Numbered from the stretch's first letter, positions 17,567 through 25,675 are shown. The stretch: 64,000 nt of DNA from an uncultured Alistipes sp. (GCA_900768045.1 CAAGBL010000101.1:1-64000), one strand, 5' to 3'. Numbers and translations are program-made. Notes: generated by a model not told the origin, from the sequence alone.

Positions 17567-18559
17567 ATGGAAGCAACTAAATGTCCGTATTGCGGAGAGG
17601 AGTTGATTGAAAAGGCTGATGTGTGTCCCAAGTGTGGTAAGATGCTTACTGCTGATACGCCTTCGGCTGTAGAGAATAATAGCGATGATAAAAAGGTGGA
17701 GCCTCAGCAGAGCCCCAAGCCTAAGCATAGCCCTACGAAGCGTAGGGTTGTACGTCTTTTGTCTACGCTCTTTGCTCTTGCGCTTATTGCTGGTGGAGCA
17801 TTAATAATACTCTTTGGCTCAAGCTCCGATGCTGAAGATGATGGCAATGGCTATGCTCCATGGGTTGACCTCGGCATGTACTACGACCTTACTAAGATTA
17901 ACGAGGGCGAGGACTTCGCTCACTTTAATAGCTATGAGCTTAGTAGCGACCGTGTTGCCATGACACGTGAGCATGTTGCTGACGAGGAGTATCAGGCTGT
18001 TGTTCTTGGTACTGGTGTGTGGGTGCGTAGCTATCCGCAGCTAAAAAACCGTACTAAGCGCTGTCAGGTGCAGATGGGCGACCAGCTTATGGTTACACGC
18101 TCGGCGGGTTACTCGAGTGGTAGCTATTGGAGCTACGTGTCGGTGCTTAGTGGCCGTCGTGCTGGCAAGGAGGGGTATATCTCGAACGACTATATTATCA
18201 AGCAGGAGAAGTACGACGTGTTGCAGAAGTATATCTTTGCTGGTAACTCGAATATGAACACCAAGACTCCGAGCAAGTACCTAAATGCTATTGCCACGGT
18301 GCTCCTTAATCTCGAGGTGCATAAGCGTTACCCTAACCTTGAGGTTACAATGCTCGACACGACCGTTTTTGGCTATAACGCCATTGTTACGTATCGTATT
18401 CATGATATGAATATGGCAAAGAATAGCACGCTGTTGGCCTTTGTGCTCTTCTTCACCAACAATAACAACTACGTTGTTCTTGGCGTTGTTCCGGGCAGCG
18501 AGGTAAACCAGGTTGATCCTAACCCCAATGGCTCGTACGACATATACTTTGTGAGATAG
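17567..18559 (+). CDS. Zinc-ribbon, single-TM protein with periplasmic SH3-like domain
   Basis: 330 residues. An N-terminal zinc ribbon (Cys6, Cys9, Cys20, Cys23 in CPYC and CPKC) faces the cytosol. A basic Pro-rich linker follows, then one TM helix (about 64-84). The exported part has an SH3b-like stretch (GTGVWVRSYPQLKNRTKR) and ends in PNPNGSYDIYFVR. The exported domain is paralogous to the whole next lipoprotein. SH3b domains often bind peptidoglycan, and an L,D-transpeptidase gene lies two genes down, so a cell-wall role is likely but inferred. Confidence 0.7.
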   Translation: MEATKCPYCGEELIEKADVCPKCGKMLTADTPSAVENNSDDKKVEPQQSPKPKHSPTKRRVVRLLSTLFALALIAGGALIILFGSSSDAEDDGNGYAPWVDLGMYYDLTKINEGEDFAHFNSYELSSDRVAMTREHVADEEYQAVVLGTGVWVRSYPQLKNRTKRCQVQMGDQLMVTRSAGYSSGSYWSYVSVLSGRRAGKEGYISNDYIIKQEKYDVLQKYIFAGNSNMNTKTPSKYLNAIATVLLNLEVHKRYPNLEVTMLDTTVFGYNAIVTYRIHDMNMAKNSTLLAFVLFFTNNNNYVVLGVVPGSEVNQVDPNPNGSYDIYFVR

Positions 18560-18587
18560 TGAGTAGCGAATTATCAAAATTACTAAT

Positions 18588-19391
18588 ATGAAGACCAAAC
18601 ATCTACTTTTAATGGCGATTGTTGCGCTTGTTGCGTTGTCGTCTTGCGATAGTGTTGTTAGTAAACCCCAGTTTACCTACGCCCCCTGGACCGACCTAAC
18701 TGCACATTTCGACCTCTCTAAGATTGAGAAGTTGAGTGGTAGCAACATGTTTACCTTTAATAGCTACGAGCTCTCTCAGAATAGACTCCCTATGACCAGC
18801 GACCGCCTTGAGAGTGGCGAGTATAACGCTATGATTCTCGGCACTGGCGTATGGATGCGCAGCAAGCCTGTTGTGGCTGGCTACACCAAGCGAGCACAGC
18901 TCAACACAGGTCACTATTTTGTTGTTACCAAGCACAACTTCTTTGCTAATGGCCGTTATTGGTGCTATGGCTTTATCACATATCCTGGCGAGGGTATCTA
19001 CGACTATGGCTACGTATGTTCCGACTATGTTGTTAGCTCGGAGCAGTTCGAGATGGTGCAGAAGTACCTTTTCCAGCAGGGCTCGAACCTCAACTATAAG
19101 ACCGAGAGCAAGATGTTGCGTGCAGCAGCTGATATTCTCCTAAAGTTCGAGGCCGACAAGCGCCACCCAAATCTAAGTGTCTCTATGCTCAACCACTATC
19201 CTTTTGGTCAGCATACGCTTGTGGCATACCAGATTCGCAATTATGGCATTCAGGGTAATAATTGCATGTTGGCTATCGTTCAGTTCTTCAACGACAATAA
19301 TGATTTCATCGTCCTTGGCATTGTTCCGGGCAATGGTGTAAACCAGATTCAGCCAAATGCTAATGGCTCATACGATGTTTACTTCTACTAA
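18588..19391 (+). CDS. Lipoprotein with SH3-like domain, paralogue of the preceding gene product
   Basis: 267 residues. Lipobox LSSC gives lipidated Cys20. From YAPWTDL onward it aligns along its length with the exported half of the 17567 product: FNSYELSQNRLPMT against FNSYELSSDRVAMT, GTGVWMRSKP against GTGVWVRSYP, and closing PNANGSYDVYFY. The cytosolic zinc ribbon and TM are replaced by a lipid anchor, presumably placing the same domain at the outer membrane. The gap to the previous gene is 28 bp and to the next 26 bp, consistent with an operon. Confidence 0.72.
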   Translation: MKTKHLLLMAIVALVALSSCDSVVSKPQFTYAPWTDLTAHFDLSKIEKLSGSNMFTFNSYELSQNRLPMTSDRLESGEYNAMILGTGVWMRSKPVVAGYTKRAQLNTGHYFVVTKHNFFANGRYWCYGFITYPGEGIYDYGYVCSDYVVSSEQFEMVQKYLFQQGSNLNYKTESKMLRAAADILLKFEADKRHPNLSVSMLNHYPFGQHTLVAYQIRNYGIQGNNCMLAIVQFFNDNNDFIVLGIVPGNGVNQIQPNANGSYDVYFY

Positions 19392-19417
19392 GAATCGTTT
19401 TTTAAATTTATACAACT

Positions 19418-20593
19418 ATGAAGATTAGGTATTTAATGATTTTTGCCCTTACCTTCAGCTTCGCCTTTGCGATGGCTGCTTGTGGCACAACGCAGAAGAA
19501 GGATAAGGAGAAGCACTCTGACGAGATGGAGGAGCTTTGGGACGAGGAGGTCTACGATGGCGAGGAGTTTGGCGATGAGGGCGGCGAGTACCTCGACGAG
19601 GAGTTCGAGGAGTCTAACGAAGTAGCTCTTAATGGCGATCCAAACAAGGCTGACCACATCGTTATATCTAAGGAGAGCATGACACTCAACCTCTACGATA
19701 CTGACGGTGGCCTTATCTTCAGCTTCCCAGTAGCTGTCGGTAAGCATCTTGGTAACAAGCAGAAGGTCGGCGATATGAAGACTCCTGAGGGTGAGTTCTC
19801 AATAGTTCAGATTCAGGACGCTTCGACATGGACTCACGACTTTGGCGATGGCAAGGGCGAGATTGCTGGCTGCTATGGCAACTGGTTTATCCGTCTTAAG
19901 ACACCTCCACACACAGGTATCGGTATCCACGGTACACATGCACCAGAGTCTATTGGCACACGTGCTACTGAGGGTTGTGTTCGCCTTAACAATGCCGACC
20001 TCGATAAGCTTAAGCCACTCGTACGTGTCGGCATGAAGGTTACTATCGAGTCATCAGTTAAGGATATGGAGGCTGATGGTCGTGCCGAGGAGAATGGCGT
20101 AAACAAGTCTACATTTGCTGAGGAGTCACGTGGCGACGATGCTGACGTTGACGATATCTTCACCGACCTTAAGAAGAATGAGTCTGAGCTAAATAGCGTA
20201 GATCCAAGCAAGGTTGTTAAGACCGAGAGCAGCGCTGTTGACCACGTTATCGTTGAGGGCGACACATTTGCATCTTTGGCTAAGCAGTATAACACTACCT
20301 CTGACCGCATCCAGGAGCTTAACCCAGGTCTTGATCCACGCCGCATTCAGATTGGCCAGACCGTACGTGTTAAGGGCAGCTCTCCTTATGTAAAGGAGGA
20401 GAAGAAGGCTGAGCCTAAGAAGGAGGAGAGCGTTGTTGCTGCTGGCGACGAGGTCTACCACACTATCGAGTCGGGTGACACCTTTGGTCATCTTGCAGTT
20501 AAGTACGACACATCATCAAAGAAGATTCAGGAGCTCAATCCAGATCTTGATCCTACTAAGTTGCAGCTTGGTCAAAAGGTCCGCGTAAAATAA
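19418..20593 (+). CDS. L,D-transpeptidase lipoprotein with two LysM domains
   Basis: 391 residues. Lipobox MAAC (Cys22) is followed by a very acidic linker (about 33-68). A YkuD catalytic domain (about 78-212) has the active-site motif HGT (His171)...GCVR (Cys187). Two LysM repeats close the protein (about 277-325 and 344-391, each ending in VRVK). YkuD enzymes form 3-3 peptidoglycan cross-links or attach proteins to the wall; the LysM domains should hold it to glycan. It is third in the run that begins at 17567. Confidence 0.9.
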   Translation: MKIRYLMIFALTFSFAFAMAACGTTQKKDKEKHSDEMEELWDEEVYDGEEFGDEGGEYLDEEFEESNEVALNGDPNKADHIVISKESMTLNLYDTDGGLIFSFPVAVGKHLGNKQKVGDMKTPEGEFSIVQIQDASTWTHDFGDGKGEIAGCYGNWFIRLKTPPHTGIGIHGTHAPESIGTRATEGCVRLNNADLDKLKPLVRVGMKVTIESSVKDMEADGRAEENGVNKSTFAEESRGDDADVDDIFTDLKKNESELNSVDPSKVVKTESSAVDHVIVEGDTFASLAKQYNTTSDRIQELNPGLDPRRIQIGQTVRVKGSSPYVKEEKKAEPKKEESVVAAGDEVYHTIESGDTFGHLAVKYDTSSKKIQELNPDLDPTKLQLGQKVRVK

Positions 20594-20632
20594 TTTGAAA
20601 GTGATAAGGGCGCATCTGCGACCTATCCCAAA

Positions 20633-20678
20633 AGTCCGAAGGGGTTGTATGAGTACAGCCCATTCGGACTTTTTTTTG
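20633..20678 (+). terminator. Terminator after the L,D-transpeptidase gene
   Basis: AAGTCCGAA ... TTCGGACTT forms the basal stem. An extension (GGTTGTA / TACAGCC) lies above it and eight T follow. It closes the 15512-20593 gene run. Confidence 0.82.
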
Positions 20679-20765
20679 TCCCTCGAAAAGTGCTGTTCGT
20701 CAATAAATTTGCGCCACTCGGTGCAAACATTACGCAATAGTTATGGCGGTTGCAAAAAAAGTTTA

Positions 20766-20820
20766 TACCTTTGTATATTCCCACGTGTGTACGTACGTGC
20801 GTGAGGGCAACAGAGAAGTC
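20766..20820 (+). promoter_or_regulatory. -7 element and alternating CA/TG inverted-repeat leader of the 20848 gene
   Basis: TACCTTTG (20766-20773) is followed by an inverted, alternating purine-pyrimidine tract CACGTGTGTACGTACGTGCG (starts 20783). Comparable tracts follow the -7 boxes of the 23613 and 50128 genes. It could be an operator or an mRNA hairpin. The frame opening at 20743 overlaps this region, so the coding start is the later ATG. Confidence 0.5.
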
Positions 20821-20847
20821 AACGACAAAACATTAAAACATATAGCA

Positions 20848-22896
20848 ATGAAGAATTTATGGAAGATGATGCTTGCTGTGCTCGTTATGTTGTGCGCAGT
20901 AGCATGTGAGGTGGGCATCGACGAGCCTACTCCTAATCCTAATCAGCCTGAGAATCCTGAGCAGAAGCCAGATCCAGAGCCAGATCCAGACCCAACCCCT
21001 GAGCCAGACCCCACTCCCGAGCCAGGCGACATCACTCTATCGTTCGAGGCAACTATCCGCATGGAGGCCGACGAGACCCGTACCGACCTTGAGTTCAACG
21101 ACGGCACAGGCCTTTGGGATACTGTGTGGAGCGGTGGCGAGGTGTTGGTAGTCACTGCTGCCGACAAAGCGTTCGAGTTCGTAAATAGTGCCGAGGAGAA
21201 GAGCATCTTTAGCTGCAATGCTAAGGGTGTTGAGGTGTTGGAGGGTGCCGATGTTGCTATTGCCCTCAAGCACGCTAAGAGTGGTGCTATCGACTCTAAG
21301 GCTGGCAAGAGTGGTGGTAGCCTAAGCGCCGAGGTTAAGGCCTTCGACACTAAGGAGGTCGTTACTCTCGATGCTGCAACCACATTCCTACGCTATAAGT
21401 CGGGCTTCGAGGTAACTATCTCTGCTACGGAGAATATCTTCGTGTATGATGGTGCTGAGCATAACACTGTTACCCTTGCTGCGGGCAACGATGTGTGGGT
21501 GGCTATCCTCAATGTGGATAAGGCAGTAACGCTCACATGCCGTGTTGCTGATGAGCGAGTATTCGAGAAGGAGTACACATTTGCTTCACACAAGGTGTAT
21601 AACCTTGGCGAGATTAAGTCTACAATACTTCCAGATCCTACTCCCGAGCCAGAGCCAGATCCTACTCCTGTGCCAGGCGACGCTAATACTATCTACTTTG
21701 TTCCTGGTGTGTGGAATGTTGACGGTGCATGGTTTGTTGCTCACGTATGGGGCGATGGCGTTGATGCTGTTGATGTTAAGCTTACCGACGACAATGCCGA
21801 CGGCGTTTATGAGTGCCAGGTAGCTCAGGCTATGACAGGCATCATCTTCTGCCGCATGAACCCTAAGTACACCGACTTCAGCTGGAATAGCGAGACCGAG
21901 GGTGACCACGTGTGGAATCAGACTCAGGATCTCACTATCGGCATGGCTCCTGCTAACTGCTACTATATCACTGACTGGGAGTCTGGCCAGTGGGGTGAGG
22001 TTGGCTCTCAGCCAAGCGATCCTGGCGTTACCCCTGGTGGCTCATCTGACTATGGCGTTGTTGGCTCATTCCAGGGCTGGGACGTTGCTGCTCCTGTTAC
22101 CATGGCTGTTGAGCAGGACGGCTGGCTTGTAGCACGTGGCGTGGAGCTATATAAGGACGACGAGATTAAGATTGTCAAGGGCAATAGCTGGGACGAGAGC
22201 TATGGCTTGGAGATTGCCGCAGTTCTTACTACCGATGCTGAGCACGCTCTCGTTAAGAATGCGAGCGGCAACGTCAAGGTGGCTAAGAATGGTAAGTTCG
22301 ACATCTCGTTTAACGCTGCTACATCTAAGTTTAAGTACACTTGCACCGAGGAGTATACTAACCTTACCGTTAATATCACTATCAACAATAAGGCGGGCTG
22401 GAATCCTTTGCGCCTCATTCTTAAGAGTGGCGATACTCTTATCACTGCTGCCGAGGGCGATGTTATCGAGGGCAATAGCTATGCTATTAGCGGCGACTAT
22501 ATCGGCTCGTCGCTCACATACCAGTTCCTCACTGACGGCAAGCAGGGCGAGGAGGCAAGCGTTACAATCACTAAGAATGGCGCTGTGCTTACTTTGGATG
22601 AGAATGTTATCAAGCTCACTTTCAAGCTTGATACCGACAATGCTAAGCAGTGGTGGGGCGAGACCGCTAAGATCCATGTTTGGGATACTGGTACATCATT
22701 CGACACAAGCTGGCCAGGTAACAATATGACCTACGATGGCAACCATACATGGCATATCAACGTCCCATCGGAGCTTGTTGGCAAGACTATCAAGTTCCTT
22801 GTTCACAATGGCAACGGCTGGCAGTCTAAGGACTCTACCGTAGCCATCACAGCAAGCGGTGCTACTGTTACTGGTAGTTCAATCGGTATCAACTAA
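20848..22896 (+). CDS. Multidomain surface lipoprotein with SusE/F-like carbohydrate-binding modules
   Basis: 682 residues from the ATG at 20848. Signal peptide with Cys20 (AVAC), then a Pro/Asp/Glu repeat linker (about 24-60). An N-terminal beta domain (about 60-265) contains DETRTDL and ends in VYNLGEI, reminiscent of fimbrillin-like lipoproteins. Three or four modules follow: IYFVPGVWN (about 285-380), YGVVGSFQGW (about 395-500, SusE/F type), and a C-terminal starch-binding-like part (about 500-682, IHVWDTGTSFDTSWPG). Probable cell-surface glycan binding, perhaps starch. No susC/susD genes are in the window. It shares modules with the 23791 product. Confidence 0.72.
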   Translation: MKNLWKMMLAVLVMLCAVACEVGIDEPTPNPNQPENPEQKPDPEPDPDPTPEPDPTPEPGDITLSFEATIRMEADETRTDLEFNDGTGLWDTVWSGGEVLVVTAADKAFEFVNSAEEKSIFSCNAKGVEVLEGADVAIALKHAKSGAIDSKAGKSGGSLSAEVKAFDTKEVVTLDAATTFLRYKSGFEVTISATENIFVYDGAEHNTVTLAAGNDVWVAILNVDKAVTLTCRVADERVFEKEYTFASHKVYNLGEIKSTILPDPTPEPEPDPTPVPGDANTIYFVPGVWNVDGAWFVAHVWGDGVDAVDVKLTDDNADGVYECQVAQAMTGIIFCRMNPKYTDFSWNSETEGDHVWNQTQDLTIGMAPANCYYITDWESGQWGEVGSQPSDPGVTPGGSSDYGVVGSFQGWDVAAPVTMAVEQDGWLVARGVELYKDDEIKIVKGNSWDESYGLEIAAVLTTDAEHALVKNASGNVKVAKNGKFDISFNAATSKFKYTCTEEYTNLTVNITINNKAGWNPLRLILKSGDTLITAAEGDVIEGNSYAISGDYIGSSLTYQFLTDGKQGEEASVTITKNGAVLTLDENVIKLTFKLDTDNAKQWWGETAKIHVWDTGTSFDTSWPGNNMTYDGNHTWHINVPSELVGKTIKFLVHNGNGWQSKDSTVAITASGATVTGSSIGIN

Positions 22897-22898
22897 AA

Positions 22899-23035
22899 GT
22901 TGCCTAACAAGGCTACTTTGTCGTTACGCTTGCCTCGAAAATCCTCATTTACGCCTCAGTAAACTGCGGTTTTCGAGTCTGCGCAAGCCTAAAATTAGCT
23001 CTTGTTATACAACTTTGGTTGCCTAACAAGGCTAC
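22899..23035 (+). repeat. Intergenic palindromic repeat, copy 4, with 18-bp direct repeats at its ends
   Basis: The palindrome core has TCGAAAATCC near the left of the apex and GGTTTTCGA on the right, around TTTAC-GCCTCA-GTAAA. GTTGCCTAACAAGGCTAC occurs at 22899-22916 and again, perfectly, at 23018-23035, bracketing about 101 bp. The first copy also pairs with the right arm of the element, so the second may be a target duplication or the start of a truncated second element. Confidence 0.82.
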
Positions 23036-23036
23036 G

Positions 23037-23069
23037 AAAAATGCGACTCCGAAGAGTCGCATTTTTTTT
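23037..23069 (+). terminator. Terminator of the 20848 lipoprotein gene
   Basis: AAAATGCGACTC / GAGTCGCATTTT with an eight-T run. The terminator after the paralogous 23791 gene (25185) has almost the same stem. Confidence 0.85.
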
Positions 23070-23530
23070 GTTTTTGGGATAAATGGGAGATGATAAGACG
23101 AATAAGAGCATTAGGACGATAGGACTATTAGGATATTTATCATTGTCCGTGACTATCTTAATGCTCTTTGAGTCTTAAGGTCTTAATGGTCATAATAGCG
23201 AGATGCCCAGTAGGACGATTAGGACGAATAGGACCAATAAGACGATTAGGACGAATAGGACGGTTAGACATTTTGTCCGCAACCATCATGATGGTCCTAA
23301 GGTCTTAATGGTCCTACAATATCTATCAAACGCAGCGCTCCCATAATATCTTTCACTCCAATTTTTGTCAATTTCTCGCATTGTCTCTGCGGGGTGCTAA
23401 AAATGCCATATCGCTCAGTTTGTTAGTTTTGGCACTGCGCCTTGTCGGGGTAAATGTTCGTTTCGTCGATAAAATATGTCATTTCATCAAAAAAAATGGC
23501 TTTTTGTGATATTATATAAATATAATTTTC
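23070..23530. repeat. Spacer with complementary short-repeat arms, then AT-rich leader
   Basis: About 23084-23195 holds TAAGACGAATAAGAGCATTA, and its near-complement (TTAATGCTCTT...GTCTTAAGGTCTTAATGGTC) lies after a central AT stretch. About 23210-23300 holds TAGGACGAA-type 9-10-bp units followed by GGTCCTAAGGTCTTAATGG. About 23320-23345 is a variant of the ATCAAGCG...GCGCTCCCAT end unit. 23346-23530 shows no gene; it is AT-rich leader DNA. Confidence 0.65.
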
Positions 23531-23562
23531 TACTTTTGCACGTTCCACGCATGTGTGCATGC
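23531..23562 (+). promoter_or_regulatory. -7 element and GCATG/CATGC inverted repeat before the small peptide gene
   Basis: TACTTTTG (23531-23538) is followed by CACGTTCCAC and the perfect inverted repeat GCATG-TGTG-CATGC (23549-23562). A TTTG lies at 23503-23506, 24 bp upstream, which is slightly long for a -33 box. The arrangement parallels the leaders at 20766 and 50055. Confidence 0.5.
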
Positions 23563-23612
23563 TTGGGCCTAAGAGCAGAAAATACACGAAATTTAATTTT
23601 TTATATCTAATT

Positions 23613-23759
23613 ATGAAGAGCTTAAACAACTTTGCGGAGTCACTCCGCTACGAGGCTCCACAGGTGGAGATCGTTGAGATTAGTGTTGAGCGAGGCTTCG
23701 AGCTATCAGCACGTGGCTTCGAGATTGACGGTACTTACACCGAGGAGGACCTCTGGTAG
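23613..23759 (+). CDS. 48-residue peptide gene, function unknown
   Basis: Short acidic peptide starting MKSLNNFAESLRYEAP. It has a core VEIVEISVERGFELS and ends in an acidic tail closing in DLW. There is no signal peptide, TM or Cys. Similar short proteins with an E(A/S)PxVE-type motif followed by a Val/Glu-rich strand and GF, often before lipoprotein genes, are familiar in Bacteroidales from general knowledge, without assigned function. The stop lies 31 bp before the lipoprotein ATG. I chose the ATG at 23613 over 23553 because the promoter and inverted repeat overlap the upstream codons. Confidence 0.6.
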   Translation: MKSLNNFAESLRYEAPQVEIVEISVERGFELSARGFEIDGTYTEEDLW

Positions 23760-23790
23760 TCCAATGTTTAACCAAAAAAAAGCAAAAGAA

Positions 23791-25161
23791 ATGAAGAAGT
23801 TTTGGAATTTGATGCTTGCTGCGTTGGTTATCTTTGGCGCAGTTGCATGTACTGAGAATCAGGAGGAGAATATCCCAGAGGCAAAGAAGGAGCCAGTTTT
23901 GTCTTTCGTTGCTAATATTGATGTTGATGAGACACGTACAGATCTTAAGGAGGTTGGTGATGAGTGGACTACTGTATGGTCAGGTGATGACATATTGAAT
24001 GTTTACAACCATGAAGTTTCTGACGTCACATTTACATTTGTTAATTCAGTGGCTGAGCCTAATGTCTTTATATGTACTGATGAGCGTGTTCTTGATTTGA
24101 TCGGTTGGCCAGTTCAGATCGACAATTCTGACAACTTTAATTCAACAACTGGTAAGAAGGGTGGCTCACTATATGCTGATGTCGAATACTTTCAGCCTAA
24201 TGCAAATATCAGCCTTACAGTTAATAGTTCTTTCTTCCGTTTTTCATCATATTTTGATGTAGATGTAACCTTGGAGTTGTCTTCACCAGGTGTTGAAACT
24301 TATCAACCGTTTGTGAAGGATGACGGAACAAGATCTAACACTATTACACTTCCTGCAGGTGATGATGTATGGGTTGCCTTTCAAACTTACTCAAACTGTA
24401 CATTGACAGCAACAATTAATGGTCAGGTAATTAAGTCAAAAGAAGGCATTAATTTCGTAGATCAGATGATTTATAATCTTGGCGAGATAGGTGAGAAAGT
24501 GCCTAATGAGACATATGGTATCGTAGGTGGTTTTAACAGTTGGAACGAAAAAAGCCCTGTGGATATGTACCTTATCCCAGGCACAAATGTCTATGTAAGA
24601 TATGATGTTGATATTACTCCAGAATCTGGACATACTGAAGGTTTCAAGTTCGTTAAAAATAAGGCTTGGACAAATGCGAAGGGATCGTCAGCTGTAAAGT
24701 CAGGTAACTGGACAGTTGGTAATTCTAATGGTGACAATATTACATATAGCACTAATAATGTAGATATCTACTTTGATGCATCAAATGGTACTTATTGTAT
24801 TCTTGCAGCTGGTTCTGATATGCCTACTCCTGCTAAGAATGTTTTGTATCTTATTCCGGGTAAATGGGATAATGGCTGGGCTCGTTTTGCCGCTTACTTC
24901 TTCCAAGATGGCAAAGCAGAGACATGGAAAAATATGACTTCAGTAGGAGAGGGTCGCTATGTAGTTATCGCACCAGATGGTTATGGTAATGTTATTTTCT
25001 GTCGTATGAATAAGAGTGCCACAGCCAATAATTGGAGTAATAAGTGGCAGCAGACAAATGATCTTACTGTGCCTGCAAGCACCAGCATTGTGTATGACAC
25101 TAAAGCAACTAAGGAAGATGCTGATAAGCCAGGTGGCTCTTGGGGTACTTATGCTTTGTAG
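23791..25161 (+). CDS. Surface lipoprotein with SusE/F-like modules, reordered paralogue of the 20848 product
   Basis: 456 residues from the ATG at 23791, with lipidated Cys20 in GAVAC. The N-terminal domain (about 35-235) aligns with that of the 20848 product: DETRTDL, TTVWSGDD, KKGGSLYADV, VYNLGEI-like YNLGEIG. Then comes the SusE/F-like module YGIVGGFNSW (about 245-350), followed by the VLYLIPGKWD module (about 355-450). The paralogue has these two in the opposite order. The C-terminal starch-binding part is missing. Codon choice is more AT-rich (AAT, ACA, TCA) than in the neighbouring genes. Probable surface glycan-binding protein. Confidence 0.7.
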   Translation: MKKFWNLMLAALVIFGAVACTENQEENIPEAKKEPVLSFVANIDVDETRTDLKEVGDEWTTVWSGDDILNVYNHEVSDVTFTFVNSVAEPNVFICTDERVLDLIGWPVQIDNSDNFNSTTGKKGGSLYADVEYFQPNANISLTVNSSFFRFSSYFDVDVTLELSSPGVETYQPFVKDDGTRSNTITLPAGDDVWVAFQTYSNCTLTATINGQVIKSKEGINFVDQMIYNLGEIGEKVPNETYGIVGGFNSWNEKSPVDMYLIPGTNVYVRYDVDITPESGHTEGFKFVKNKAWTNAKGSSAVKSGNWTVGNSNGDNITYSTNNVDIYFDASNGTYCILAAGSDMPTPAKNVLYLIPGKWDNGWARFAAYFFQDGKAETWKNMTSVGEGRYVVIAPDGYGNVIFCRMNKSATANNWSNKWQQTNDLTVPASTSIVYDTKATKEDADKPGGSWGTYAL

Positions 25162-25184
25162 TAATTAAGATTAACCTAATACGA

Positions 25185-25213
25185 AAAATGCGACTCTTCG
25201 GGGTCGCATTTTT
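25185..25213 (+). terminator. Terminator of the 23791 gene
   Basis: AAAAATGCGACTC-TTCG-GGGTCGCATTTTT with a UUCG-type tetraloop and T run. It is the counterpart of the terminator at 23037. Confidence 0.85.
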
Positions 25214-25668
25214 TTTGTTTGTATTCTGCTCGGTGCTTCGGCTTCGAGCAGTTTTTTTTGTAGGATAGATGGGAGATGATAAGACGAATAAGAGCATTAG
25301 GACAATAGGACTATTAGGACATTTATCATTGTCAGTGACTATCTTAATGCTCTTTGAGTCTTAAGGTCTTAATGGTCCTACAATATCTATCAAGCGTTAG
25401 CGCCCCCATCGCCCCCCCCTCCACACCGCCGCCCCCCCCACAGCACGGGTATTAAAAATAATACCCGTGCTGTGGGGATAGGGAAGATAGGGAGAATAGG
25501 GACGATAGGGAGAATAGGGACGATAGGACCAATAGGACCAATAGGACGATAAGACATTTTGTCCGTAACCATCATAGAGGTCCTAAGGTCTTAATGGTCC
25601 TACAATATCTATCAAGCGAAGCGCTCCCATCAACCCCCCCTCCACAGCCCCCCCCACAGCACGGGTAT
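25214..25668. repeat. Spacer with complementary short-repeat arms and an 18-bp perfect inverted repeat
   Basis: 25268-25380 repeats the 23084-23195 palindrome almost base for base. At 25389 the end unit ATCAAGCGTTAGCGCCCCCAT appears. 25437-25478 is a perfect inverted repeat (CCCCACAGCACGGGTATT arms, loop AAAAAT). Then come GATAGGGA/AATAGGGA units (25479-25545) and GGTCCTAAGGTCTTAATGG with another end unit (25590-25630). The left arm CCCCCACAGCACGGGTATTA recurs near 25652. There is no gene. Confidence 0.7.
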
Positions 25669-25675
25669 TAAAAAA

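Noticed and set aside
20743..20847. Upstream ATG for the 20848 lipoprotein
   Set aside because: The extension spans the -7 box and would bury the signal peptide, which begins at the ATG at 20848.
23632..23790. Upstream ATG for the 23791 lipoprotein
   Set aside because: The extension overlaps the 48-residue peptide gene in another frame and would precede the signal peptide; the ATG at 23791 gives a normal lipoprotein signal.
20848..25161. A complete starch-utilisation (Sus) locus
   Set aside because: No susC-like TonB receptor, susD-like lipoprotein or susR regulator gene is present in the window; only SusE/F-like modules are seen.
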